Shown in pieces: positions 1 to 11,992 of a stretch of 64,000 nt of DNA (the stretch's first letter is position 1; every line of letters begins with the position of its first letter). The DNA comes from Puccinia triticina (lineage: Eukaryota; Basidiomycota; Pucciniomycetes; Pucciniales; Pucciniaceae). The position numbers and the translations under genes were made by a program. The stretch is from NCBI RefSeq assembly GCF_026914185.1, contig NC_070569.1, positions 4,092,001-4,156,000 of the forward strand, in the 5' to 3' direction. The notes under the pieces are model-generated. The model had not been told where the DNA came from. It made no database searches and worked only from the letters and a program-made list of their open reading frames with translations.

Positions 1-3000
1 GATTGAAAAACTCCGCTATATTTGTCAGTCGGGCAGTGCTCAGCCGGAGTTGCAGGATAGCTTAGAGGCAGTGGTCGAAGAGAGGATGAGGATGGATGGA
101 TAAAGGAGGTTGCTGCTGGATGAGTTGAGGAAGAGAACTGTGGTGATCGAAGTTAAAGTACAGCTCGATGACGTGTTTAGAGTTGCTTTCTGATTTGCGG
201 CACGGAGATTCGAGGTAAGAGCAAGACTATTCGGGATTACGTGTCGGTATAAGATACCCCGCCAACTTTAACTGCTGGGACAAGTTGGTCCGAGCAGTTT
301 ATATCGGACTGCTTTGCCCGAGCAAGCCCGAGCAGTCACTGCACCAAGCGGGTGCCAGCTGGTGAGGCTGCTCGGCAAGTTGTCCGAGCAGTTAACGTTG
401 GCAGTGATAGGCGAGATAAAGAAGCGTATGGACTTATCCGATAGCACACCGTTCAAGCTATCCACTTGCCTCCTTCAGAATCGGGACCCTTGAGATCACC
501 AGGGCGCACCGAGTCACTGCCCGACACCCGACAAAGCCCAGCTTGCAAGTTTTAATGCGCGGAAGAGATCCGACTGTGACTGAAAGTGCATGGCTTCATA
601 TTTACATTCTGGGCAACCGCACAGCGCTGTGAGTCGGATCTGAGTTTGAAGCAGTCTGCAGAGTCCAGGCTGGTCACTGGTTCAGTTGCCCCAGAGCATA
701 AGAACATGGAAGCAAACATCTCCCAGCAGGCAGCTTTCAGGTCGAACTTGGGGAAATCCCAGCTTCTGCGGGGAGACGGGGCAGCGGATGCCTTCTCTTC
801 CAAACGTACTTCGGCTGTACACCCACGTTCGCTTTCAGACAGGGATGATTCGGTGTGTTGAGGCTGGGAAAAAGGAACAGTGCGCGCTAGTGACCGCTTG
901 GCTACCAGTCGGCACTAAACTGTCAACATGGTGAAAGCCCTCAGGGTGAAGGACATTTTCCTGTTAGGGTAAGTGTATGTATACAACGTATCTGTGATTT
1001 AAGCACTCCCAAGTGGGTCCGAACTGTATACGGAATCAGCTGACTATGGCTACAAATTACAAAGTATTTTCTGACCAAGTATAGCAGCTGGGTAGCTGGC
1101 TTCAGGATTGAGAAAATCAAACCATGACCAAAGAGGCAACCTGATATCTGACTGATGTCTCCTGTGGCAGCGTCCATGAATATGGGATGTGATTGTGAGG
1201 CATGTGAATGGCCGGCCACTCTACTCCCTAACCGACTCTTCATCTGTTGGAGCATGGGGTCTGTATCAATAAATCTTTCCGGGGAATCCACCCTTGGAAT
1301 CCGAGGGCCCCAAAAAAACTGGCAGTGCCATTTTTTCTTCTAGAAATTAATATTCAAAAATCCCAGATAGTGTCTTTAAAAGGCTAAGCCCAACAGTCAG
1401 GCGGGTTTGGCTTGACTTAAATTCATCTCGATGGTCAGAGAGAAGTAGGGGCTCGAGCTTTCCCAATTCTTCTTGGCATTGCTTGAACTTGATGGAACAC
1501 AAAGCACAATATCAAGGAGAATACTTTGGTAATTCTAAATATAGGCCCTGTTTAAGTACTCAGTCTCCACGTGGTCGCAAGGAAGGGCCTGTACACAGTT
1601 CCATGTAGAGATTGTCATTTGGCACCTGTTGGGGGGTACCTGTCACACTTCAAACCATGCTATCCACACAACCAGGCACCAGCAATGCAGGCAGAGGATG
1701 CAGTAATCAACCCATGGAACTTCCATGGGCTTCAATTTTGAAAATTGTATACATTTTTGGTCCTCTACACAAAAAGTGAAAAATAAATGAAGGGTTCAAT
1801 TGTTGAAATGCTTCACATTTAAGCCCCAAGACTAAGTTTTGGTGATGGTCAGTTTTAGTCCAAAGAAATCTTGAGAGAAATAAATTTGGAAAAATGGAAT
1901 TTTCATGCCCTATGGTACAGGCCTGGGAGGGCACTTGGCCACCCATTTTCAGGCAAACTTAACACAATTCCCCCTGGTGGGACTTGGAGGCTTGCTGTGG
2001 CTGGCTGCAAATCTGCCCCTGAGGGACTTGTGCACAAGGTCAAAAATTGGGGTGAGAAAGAAATTGAAAATGGCTGGACGGAAAATATTACACCACAGCC
2101 AGCATCTCCCTCAGCCACTACAGACCAACCCCAGAGCCAAATTATAATTCCAGAACTCAGCTTTCATTTGGCGCTGATATCATCTTTTCAATCCCAATTT
2201 TTCTCTGTGTACTAATGTTTGAAGTATAAAAAAATGAAGGAATGCAAACCAAGGATCTAGAACCATCATGCCTTCATCTTATGCTGAATTTACGACAAAA
2301 GGCGGCAAGGATGTGAGAAAAAGGCCTTGAGGAAAAAAGCTCAGAGGCGGAGAACAAGGACAAGGAAGCCCTCAAAGAGGGCTAAAGCTGCTAGCTTGTG
2401 CAGTAGAAAAAGGCACACGCACTACAAGAGAGTGGATGTTGGTCTCAGGGAACAGGCGCAGAGAACTGATGATTTTTTATTCTTTTCTATCCAGGATATT
2501 TAAACTATTACAAATTGGGGGACAAGATGTGGGACAGAAGGTGAAATGAATATTCATCTGGAGGGAAGGAATGAGTGACAGGTGAGGAAAGGGAAGGAAA
2601 GGAAAGAGAGAGAGGTGAAATTCCAACACCTTGTGGATCTTGGATTCACAAACCCATAGATATCTGCAGCCACTCAATTGTTACATTTTTTTGCAGATAT
2701 GATATTCACTCTTGCAAATTCTCAGAAAATCCAAGGATGGATCTTCACAGCAATGGTATATCCTTCAGGATTGCTTTGACCTTCAGAACAGATTCCTTCA
2801 ATCAGGTTTGAAGATTTGGCCTCAAGAATTTGGATGAGGGAGTCCATCAGTACTGCCAAATAAACTGTCTATTCAGATTTCTTTGTACATGGTATTTATT
2901 TGTAAATGATGTTTTTGTGTTTTTTGAATTGAAAATTGTTCCTTTGTGATGTCTGCAAGCCTGAAGACATTTTTCACAAGCTAAAGAGCCCTCCAGGCAG

Positions 3001-3030
3001 GGTCCCCCGGACCCACCGTTTGAGAGGCTT
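1..3030. other. Gene-free stretch, no feature recognised
   Basis: No reading frame longer than about 115 codons has recognisable protein features or splice-linked partners. Short open frames overlap on both strands and look random. Positions 265-400 contain several copies of a short CCGAGCAG word. I see no RNA gene and no transposon ends here. Confidence 0.5.
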
Positions 3031-3039
3031 AGTTAAGCA

Positions 3040-3170
3040 AGGTTTGCAGGTACCCGGTACACCCACTCAGCCCCTGCAGGCAGGTGCCAGGTGCAGGTGC
3101 AGGTGTCCAATGCCAGCAAGATTTTAGGCAGGTACCCGCACCGGCCTCAGGTACCTGGGTGCCCAGTGTT
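3040..3170. repeat. GGTACC-rich repeat relic
   Basis: This short GC-rich patch is dense in GGTACC and GCAGGTGC words, like the subterminal modules of the palindromic hAT-type elements at 7283, 41118 and 60952. A second such patch lies at 4705-4790. No terminal repeats or target duplications could be found, so both are called degenerate relics. Confidence 0.4.
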
Positions 3171-3440
3171 GTGACATTGTGTTAGATCTCAACTGCAACA
3201 CCTGTCACAGCTCTTTTAGATAGACTATTTAGTTCACTTTTCCCATGTTTTGTGAAAAGTATCACTTTCTTTGTGCTCACTCTCCAACACCCAGAACTGT
3301 CCCTACAGGGCAAGTATAGTTCTGAGTACCAGTTGGTGGGTACCTGGTGTGAAGCCCCCGCGCATTGCGGGGTTTCACAAGGAGATGTCACAGCATCTAA
3401 GCAATATCAACTCGTGCCTCCTTCCACGTCCTAGCCGGTA

Positions 3441-3581
3441 GAGATCCCTGCTCCCACATCTCTCCCGGCTAAGTAAGCGAGCACCTTTCACTTCTTCTCA
3501 TTGTTTCCTTTTTCCTTCTCTTTCCTCCCTTCCCATCTATCATGTACTGAGAGATCCCTGCTCCCACATCCCTCCCGGCTA
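3441..3581 (+). repeat. Direct repeat pair of about 31 bp, 110 bp apart
   Basis: The word GAGATCCCTGCTCCCACAT followed by a CCCTCCCGGCTA-like tail occurs at 3441-3471 and again at 3551-3581. A GC hairpin lies upstream at about 3351-3380: GTGAAGCCCCCGC, a short loop, then GCGGGGTTTCAC. Function unknown. Confidence 0.6.
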
Positions 3582-3708
3582 GTTTTCATCCCTTTTGCAA
3601 TCCAGCCCCGTGAACTAGAGTTGCCTCAAGAGGCATCAGCGCCCCTTTTGTGCCTTCTCGCTTGATCCAGTGAAGGACTCATTCTGAGTCCTTACACCTG
3701 GTGCCTGT

Positions 3709-4682
3709 CACCAGGGGAGACTTTGACGCACTCTCCAGAGAGTGCCAGAGTCTAATTTTAAGTTGTTCTGGGTCTGATGTGAGTCATTTGTTTACAACTA
3801 TTTAATTTTCTAAGGATAACTTAATCACAACCTGTAATGAAATGATATTTACTCAATGCCCAACTATTAATCATTTATGGCAAATTTCTGTTGATCAATT
3901 TCTCTATTTGCAAGGGGTTTCACACAACGTAAATGTGACTTGCAGGGGCTTTAATGGATTTCTGACCAGTTTGTACTATGGAGCTGTGAAAGGCCCCTTC
4001 AGTGATCTGTCACCCTATTGTACGCGCGTACACGAAGGTGACATTGGCGAAGTGGAAAACAGCTCACATGCATGTGCATAGAGACATTTGAAAATAAAAA
4101 AACAAAAAAACAACTCACAAGCTTATATCTGTTGAGAAGCCAGGATGTCTAGCTGAAATCTGGTGCCACACACCTCCAAGCTTGACTTGAATCATATTTT
4201 CACCCTAATTTCATCATTTTTTGGCTCAATGCTAGATGATACCGGCCTTCTTGAGGGAAATATTACAATTCAGATGGGCCTTTCACATCATTCTAACAGG
4301 GGTGTACATGTTTTTGATATGCGGGGGGGCCAACCTGTGAGCAAAGTGAAAACAATGTCCACATTCATATGCATGTAAATAATGTGAATTGAACCCCAAG
4401 AATTCATCTCAATCAACAAACAGTTCAAATTGAATTAAGATTTGATTGTGGCCATTGTTTCTTAGTGGTTTCAATTGTGTTCCAGTTGCATTCCAGTTGA
4501 ATTTTGCATGACTTCTGAATGATTTAAGCATGAATCCAGGATAAGTTTCAGATCATTTGTGGATTAGTTCCAGAATATTTCATTAATTCTTACACTACTT
4601 TCAGAAAAGGCATCCAGCACAGTTACGGCAAAAGGGTACAGTATGGCACTCTCTGGAGAGTGCATCAAAATCTCCCCTGGTG
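3709..4682. mobile_element. CACTA-like non-autonomous element with palindromic ends
   Basis: The arms at 3709-3747 and 4644-4682 are inverted copies matching at 37 of 39 bases. Each begins CACCAGGGGAG and carries an internal palindrome, GCACTCTCCAGAGAGTGC. The three bases outside each end are TGT, consistent with the 3-bp target duplication of CACTA/EnSpm elements. The interior (974 bp in all) has no convincing gene. It shares its design with the element at 5570-7019: CACCA start, a spacer of about ten bases, then a GCACT...AGTGC palindrome. The superfamily call rests on the end sequence and a 3-bp duplication only. Confidence 0.6.
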
Positions 4683-5569
4683 TGTGGGCTGGGACCTGTG
4701 ATGTTGCAGGTACCCGCTGGCGGGTGCGGGGTTCTGAATTTCTTGAAATTTGGGGCAGGTACCCAAACCCCCCATGGGTACCCCAAGTGCAAAGTGCCAT
4801 ATTTGGCCAACACACAACGGGATATTCAAGTTCTGTTTTCAGTTGATTTTGTCAGTAGTTATAAAAAATGAGAGTTTGGCTGCATAGGCTATATATATTG
4901 AAAAATGTTCCCTTTCTTGCCACCCTTTGCAAAAATATTGAATGCTCAGAAAAAATGGAATGATTGAGCTTGATAGAAAATCATCTGCATTATTATCATA
5001 TATAGTTGCAAGTTTGCTGACTGCAAGAAATAATCACCAAAGTCTTGATTCAAAATTTCCAAAATAGCACATGTAAGCTTTGAGACAATAGGGTAGACTA
5101 GAGTAGATGGGATGAGATTATATGCGCATGAAATACAACCTGAGAGATTTTAGTAGTGAATTTCATGTTCCAGCCAATTGTTTTTTTTTTAATTTTTTAG
5201 TTTATGCTTGCTCAGGTATGGATATTACTTGCATATGACTGTGGGATCTTGCTTCTCAAGGGGAACTGCCCACCCAAACAAAAAGATTTCCAACAAATCA
5301 GCAGGGCTGACTTCAAGCAGTTTTTAATGTTGTTGCTAATTTTTCAAATCAGCTAATACATGAACTGGCTTCCAGATGGTTAAATAATTCTGAAAGGAAC
5401 AGGTGCATGTTTTCACCTGTCATGGTAGCACAGTCCATGTGAACGGTTAAATGACTGGACTGGAGAGATTGAAAAACCTGACATCATGTGGTCCTCACGG
5501 AGGGCTTAGAAGAGGTTTAGGTATATAGATGGCCTCAATTAAACAATTTTGTTTATCCTCAGTGCATCT

Positions 5570-7019
5570 CACCATGGGAGTTTGCTCAGCACTTGCGTGC
5601 AAGTGCCATCTCTGAACTCAGTTATAGATCTTGTTGGATCTCAGTTAGATACTGGTTTGAAGGCAAGGTTCATGTCTGCCACAAAATATTCTGATATTAA
5701 CTTGAACAACACTTGATGTATTGTATAATTTATGTGTAAAATGTATGCAATACCTATCCTGGAAACAAGGCCAATTTTAATGATAAGGTTTACTTGATCC
5801 TCAATCTTGACCAAAGTTCCTCATGTTTTGATGGTGATGATTTTTGACCTCTTTGTAAACACATACCCTGTTGGTTTCTCAGAAACTATTTTTACATTGA
5901 TTCTCAGGGTGCACACCAAACATCTGCTAGTTTTTGTTAAATTGTTTCTATTACACATGGTTCAAACTTATGATGGAGTGTAGGGAGACTCTGGGAGGTC
6001 TGCTTTTGCCCGGGTACCATGGTTTGACTTTGGCTTGCATTGGCTGAGGGTCCCACTGTCACACAAACGTATAATGCGTGCGGGCTTGTATGACAACTTG
6101 TGTCACACAAACGTACACGCGCACATTTGTGTGACACATTGTCCATCACAAAACAATATTGCGCCACACTGAGTGCCCCCGCAGAACCAGGGGATTCAGA
6201 GAATCCTTGACAAATTTTACTTGATTTTCATACATCTGTACATAAATCTCTTTGAGGATATTTTCTGAAGTCATTCACAAACCCCGTGTAATCTGAGGCT
6301 CCCCTGGACTTGTCCCAGAATTTGAACTCCCTGGGGAAAAACTTTAGCAGCTGAAGAATATTTTACACAAATTTACACATGCATGGTGATGTGTCACATT
6401 TTTCATCACTCAGCCAACTGAAACCAAGCTGAGTGCGCGTGCAGCACCACAGGCTTATGTGGACCCTTCACAAATTGTATGTAATTTTAAGCAATATGTA
6501 TAAATATAATTTTAGGGAGATTTTATGAAGTCATTTCCAACTCCTAGTTATAAATATGAGGTTTTTTCCCATGGACTTTTCCTTGAGCTTCAGCTATGTT
6601 TTGAAAAACTTCAGCAACTGAAGAATGTGTCACACAAAAGTACATGTGCATGTTTATGTGACACTAAAGTAACATACATAAAGATTTTTGGAATTTATGA
6701 TAAACACATGATAAATCCAAATATATCATTCCTCATGAAAAACCCCTTTTTTCTGCATATTTGATATTGCTTTGCAAGGCAGTTTGAAATGTGTTCTCAA
6801 ATAGTTCCAATAATACATAGAGTCAAGTTTGGGCTGGTTTTCAATCAAATTCAACCCTTTTTCAGCATTCCTTCAGCTCAATTGAGCATCATCTCAACAT
6901 GAATTCATCATGACTTCAGCATGTTTTGAGGTTAATGTTCCAGGATGTATCTAACAGGGTTCTTAAACAATATTGTGCAATGGCACTTGCACGCAAGTGC
7001 CAAGCAAACTCCCATGGTG
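5570..7019. mobile_element. CACTA-like non-autonomous element, second family member
   Basis: The arms at 5570-5609 and 6980-7019 are inverted copies matching at 38 of 40 bases. Each starts CACCATGGGAGTTTGCT and continues into the palindrome GCACTTGCGTGCAAGTGC. The 1450-bp interior has no gene. It does carry repeated foldbacks built on TGTGTCACACAAA and TTTGTGTGACACA, clearest at 6100-6142, with relatives near 6050, 6370 and 6630. The flanking triplets (TCT and GAT) do not match, so the exact ends or insertion history are unsure. Confidence 0.55.
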
Positions 7020-7282
7020 GATCTATTTATTTTCCTATTGTTGAGGGACACCAGGGACTGAAACTGAGGGGCTACCAGTGCTCACGGGCAAGGGGCTTGA
7101 CAGTGAAGAGATAGATTAGATTCAGTGAGGAAGAAAGGCAAGTGAGAAGCCGGTAGACAGTAGTGATGGGCTGCTTGGTAGAAGCATATCTACATACAAG
7201 CATACAAAGACTACTTAGTACTAACAGGCTTCAACATCTCAACACCTATCTCTCTAAAATCATCCAGACTTTCACATTGAGC

Positions 7283-8285
7283 TAGAGAATGTCAAAACGG
7301 ACCCGGGTACCGGTTGCACCGCCGGTACCCGCGCGTTTTTTGAGAAAAACGGGCACCCGGCACCGCATCTGGCACCGCCAGGCGGGTACCAGCGGTCTTT
7401 TAGGCGGGTACCACGGGTACCAGCTGGGTTTTTTTTTATCAAAACTCACTCCCAAGCCCCGAAGGGAGGGCATGAAGACTCACTACCCTCTTGATGGCCG
7501 GCAGAGACCGGTCATTGAGAGGAGTGCACCCCCTCGATGACATTAAGGGGGCGGGGGGGGGGGGGGGGGGGGGGGGGGGGAAACACTCCCCTTTATGGCA
7601 TCGCGAGGGAGATATAATCCCCTCCATGCCTTCGAGGGATTTAGAGGGATTCTACTCTCTAGATATTCCCCTCGGCTCCCCTCGGTCATTGAGGGGATGG
7701 TGCACTCCCCTCGATGGAATCGAGTGGGGTGTGTCCTCTTGATGACATTGAGGGGAATACACAACCCCCCTCGGTGTCATCAAGAGGACGCAATCCCCTC
7801 GTCATCGAGAGGACACACTCCCCTCGATGGAGGGGAGTGTGTCCTCTCAATGACATCGAGGGGGGGGGGGGGGGGTGCTCCTCTCGATGACATCGAGGGG
7901 AGTACACACCTTGATCCCATCAAGGGGAGTTTGTACTCCCCTCGATGGCACCAATGGGAGTCCATCCCCCTCTGGATGCCATCAAAGGAATGGTTAACTC
8001 CTCTCGATGGCGTCGAGAAGAGGACACGCTCCCCTGCCGGCCATTGAGAGGAGTAATTGATCCCCTCGATGGCCGGCCAAAGGTGGCCGCGTGCCGGAGT
8101 ACCCGGCTCCCCGGCCGGGGATGAGCGGTACTTGGGGGCGGTACCCGGGTACCGCACCGCTTTTTGCCAAAAAACGGGCACCCGGCACCGCATCCGGCAC
8201 CGCTGGGCGGGTGCCGGGCGGGTGTGGGCGGTACCCGCCAGGCGGTGCCGGGTACCTAGCAACGGGTACCTTTTTACATTCTCTA
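7283..8285. mobile_element. Palindromic hAT-type MITE, copy a
   Basis: The ends are TAGAGAATGT and ACATTCTCTA. The 8-bp direct repeat CATTGAGC lies immediately outside both (7275-7282 and 8286-8293). TAGAG fits the hAT end rule YARNG, and 8 bp is the hAT duplication length. Inside each end is a GGTACC-rich module that includes TTTTTGCCAAAAAACGGG and GCACCCGGCACCGC. The centre (about 7450-8070) is a disordered array of CCCCTCGATG and its complement CATCGAGGGG, with long runs of G at about 7552-7580 and 7860-7875. Long open frames here come from the repeats. No transposase is encoded, so it would need one in trans. Confidence 0.75.
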
Positions 8286-8293
8286 CATTGAGC

Positions 8294-9003
8294 AATTCCA
8301 CAATTTTTGTTTGAATTAGCAACACAAATACACCTAAAAAATGTGGAGTATGGGTTTTCATTTAACAGTCCATGCCTCTATTTCCTGGTTTGATCTTCCT
8401 ATGGCAAAAGTCTTTTGCTCTGCCTTCCTCACCCACACTTGGTAGTTCAACTTTGAGAAGCAAAAACTTCACAACCTCCTAAGGAGTGCGCTGCGGCGTG
8501 CTCCTGAAACACCATAGGAAGTGTTTTAGATGTAATGGATGAGCCAAAATATCCAAATTTTGCAGCTTGGAGCACTGGAGGACTTGCCATGCGAGCTGGG
8601 ACCCAGTTTGTCAAATTGATCAGGGGGGTTCAGGATTGAATTGTACTAAACTTTGGAGCTGGGCTTGTGAACCCCCCTATATTGAAACCTACTCCCGAGG
8701 ACTCCCATGACTTGATTAAAAATGAGCTGAGTGTTTTCCCCGGGGCACGGGTTACTGCGCGGGTCCAATCGGGGAGGCACTCAAACGCCCAAGCGAGTTG
8801 TGTGCTTTGTACCACCAGTGCAGTTTGGGTTGAGACCAATAGACCATGTGAGTTATCTTTCAACCATTTGAAGTGTTTTGGGCCAGCGATTTGATTGCTA
8901 CATAACGGTACGGTTTGTCTGCTCCTGCTGTGCTAATTTCTTCCCTTCGATTTCAAGCCACTTCGGTCACCCATTGGTATCCTTACAATCGCCCGACATT
9001 CGA
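8294..9003. other. Intergenic region upstream of the BRAP2/ETP1 gene
   Basis: No recognisable gene. The frame of the downstream gene stays open to 8878 but contains no earlier ATG in that stretch, so the first ATG at 9004 is taken as its start. This region should hold the promoter. I see no clear TATA box. Confidence 0.4.
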
Positions 9004-11696
9004 ATGACCGGTTATCATCTCATCATCACGCTCCTGGACAGATCGCACCCCAATTCATCACGACAAATCTTACGCGGATCAGCCTCCACTCGCTCTGCAG
9101 GCCGGACGCCACACCCCACGCCTACCGGTTTACCGGGCGAACTAGACTTCCGAATCGCTGATACACCGAGTTACTTCCCTAGTGAACCTGCTGGTATTTG
9201 GTCCGATCTTAGCCAAGCGCCGACCACCCGACTTGGCGAGAGGTGGGACAAGCTTGAAGAAGTTGCCCCGCTCAGTCCGACCGCCCTGTGGTATGAACCT
9301 GACAGCATCATCCCCTCAGCTACCGCCGGATCTTCGTCTTTTACACCTGGACCCACGTTAGATTACCGCTTTGGTCCCATCAGTCTCGATTGGATCGATC
9401 ATCCCGGTAGTCACCCTGCCTTCTCATCCTTTTCCGACCCAGCTGATCACCAATCACAAAAATCAAATTCAAATTCAAGCTGCCATAAGAAAGCAAACAT
9501 TCCTCTGAAAATGGCTCAGTCTAAGAAAGCGTCTTCAAGCTCCAAAAATTCTCAGAACACTGCACAGCCCTCTACGAGCTCATTACCACCAGCAGACCGA
9601 AAATCATCACCCGTAAGCTTAACCTTGCCCACTGCGCAATTCATCTCCGAATCTTCCGAAAAGGCCAAATATCAACTCGGCTCGACCGATTTCGGTTACG
9701 GTTCTATCCACCTTTATCGCGACTTTGAAGAAGCTTCAGCTGCAAAAAAGTCTCACGATGACGCATCAACCGTGTCATCTAATCAGAAAAACCCACAGAG
9801 GGGTAGTCCTCGCAAAGAATCCCTGGGCAGTGATCATCTGAGGCAATGGGAAGAGTTAGATGATGAAAATGGTATGATCGTTGGGGTCTTAGCAATCCCT
9901 TCGTATATGACATCGCAAGGTAAGAGTTCTTCAATCTTGATCCAAGGAAGCCGGATTCATTAAGTGTCATCATTTTTCAGATTTTCTCGCATTCATTTCA
10001 TCTGTTGTTGAGTCGATTGAAAGTGTGCGAATGCTCAGGTGAGAATCAATCAGTGTCACTTTTCCTTCCGAAATATTTTGACGTGGTTAGTCATATTATA
10101 TTCCCTTGACCACCGGGCGTTTCTTAATTTCTCTTAGAGATTCACTTCCGAACCGATGTATTGGGTTAATCAAATTCCGTACCGGCCAAGCAGCCAGGCA
10201 CTTTGCGAGCGAGTTCAACGGAAAACCTTTTTCTCATTTACAAGTAAGCACTCTTTCGTACATTACATGGATGATACAAGAGGGGACTAAAACATCTTGT
10301 GGATCTCTGTTTCAATTTTATCTAGGACCGAGAGATTTGTCATACTGCATTCATACGCTCCGTTCGGTTCAAATCGTCATTAATCCCCCCATTCACGTTT
10401 CCTGCCCTACTTCCTCCGGACCTCTTAACCCATTCGACTCACGAATTGCCGACTTGCCCGGTTTGCCTGGAACGTATGGATGTCTCAGTGTAAGGGAATG
10501 CATCAGATGCCGCGTCACTTGATCAACTGGCCAAAATGCTGAAAGAAAAATGTGTGGTTTATACAGGACAGGCTTGATGACAAAGACCTGCTCTCACACT
10601 TTCCACTGCCACTGCCTGTCGAATTGGGGCGACTCGAGGTGTCCCATTTGCCGATATTCCGAATCAAAGCTCAATAAATCTTCTACGCCTGACCAATCGG
10701 AGTGCGCTGCCTGCGGAAGTCAGGCGAATCTTTGGATCTGCTTGATCTGTGGTCACGTTGGATGTGGAAGGTATCAGGGCGGACACGCCTATCGTCATTT
10801 TGAAGAAAGTGCTCATCTGTATGCTCTTGAACTTGGCTCCCAACGGGTATGGGATTACGTTGGTGATAAGTGAGTAGTAATACACAAAAGTCATGTGGGC
10901 TTAATCCACGAAGGTTTTAAAGGTATTGTGCTTTCTTTTCGGCAGTTATGTTCATCGATTGATACAAACGAGAAGCGATCAGATCGTCGAGCTACCTGCC
11001 TTATCATCTGCGGTCTTCGATAGCGGGGGTGGTCCTGGGAGGAATGAAGTTGCGTACCAATCTAAGATTGAGGCGATATCGGAAGAGTTTGGCCATTTAG
11101 TCGCCTCCCAATTGGATTCTCAGCGGGCGTTTTACGAGGAGGAGATAGAACTTCTGAGAAGTCGCCTTAAAACCACTCAGCAAGAAACAGAAGAGCAGAA
11201 GGCGATAGTCAAGAAACTTCAAGCCCAGCTACAGACAATGGAGGAGTCAAGCCAATCCTTAGAGAAGATGAGCAAGAAGGAGAAATCGACGATGGCCAAA
11301 AAGGCCGGCAAGACTTTACAACTCAGTCAGAAACTAGAGAACGAATTGAAAGAAGAACAGATCATGTCGGCTGGAATGCGGGCACAGATCAAGAAACTTG
11401 AAGAAGAAAAGAATGAAGAGAAAAAGAAAACGGAAGAGTTGAGCAAAGAGATTGTCGACATTAAGGAACAACTTCGAGATAGTCAGTGCAGCTCTCTACT
11501 TATCCTTTTGGTGGTCAAAGGAGTTGTTGCGAAGTACTCATCAGCTCACATTTTACTCCACATAGTGATGTTTTTTATCGATATGCAATCCAAGATTCAG
11601 AATAATGACAGTGGTACCTCTGAACTTCAAGGCGGTTCCATCGTCATTGGAAAGCCAGTCTCTTCAACACCCAAATTGACAGGTAAAAAGAGATAA
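9004..11696 (+). CDS. ETP1: BRAP2/ETP1-type RING and UBP zinc-finger ubiquitin ligase
   Basis: Proposed exons: 9004-9919, 9981-10038, 10138-10243, 10326-10489, 10567-10869, 10946-11481 and 11566-11696, giving 737 residues. All joins are GT-AG and keep frame. Order of parts: a BRAP2 N-terminal region (GSIHLYRDFEE, then AIPSYMTSQ-DFLAF and LPNRCIGLIKFR); a C3H2C3 RING that starts CPVCLERM and ends CPIC; a UBP-type zinc finger (CAACGSQANLWICLICG...GCGRYQGGHAYRH); a long Glu/Lys-rich coiled coil; and a Lys-rich tail. BRAP2 proteins act as cytoplasmic E3 ubiquitin ligases that bind ubiquitin through the UBP finger; yeast Etp1 belongs to this family. The last intron (84 nt) has no stop and keeps frame, so a retained form would add 28 residues. 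The spliced form is preferred because it gives EQLRDMMFFIDMQ, as in relatives. Exon ends were read by eye. Confidence 0.92.
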
Positions 11697-11992
11697 TGAT
11701 TTATCTTTTGACTTTTCCCTTCGCTTGCTTATCTCAATTGATACCCGAGCATGTAGCTTTCTGTCTTAGTATCATTACGAATTAAGAGGGGTCTATGGTG
11801 TCATTGTCAAAACAACACAAAAAGATATCCATCCTCCCCGATTGTGGATTATAAACCGATGTAAATGTGTATTATGGACTCGATTGACTAGCCTCCCCAT
11901 GCACGAATGTAAAGACTTCGAAGAATATAGCGCGTGTCACTGCTCACGCGCCCGTCGGACGAAGGAGCAATCCAGAGCAATCCTCATGTGTA

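Noticed and set aside
7450..8070. CRISPR-like appearance of repeated words with spacers
   Set aside because: Repeats occur in both orientations with irregular spacing, there are no cas genes, and the context is a eukaryotic genome.
7450..8361. Open frames up to 193 codons on both strands
   Set aside because: They follow the inverted-word array of the hAT-type MITE; both strands and several frames are open at once, and the products are repeats of the same words.
8878..9003. Upstream extension of the BRAP2/ETP1 first exon
   Set aside because: The frame is open but begins with TTG; the first ATG is at 9004, directly before family-like sequence.
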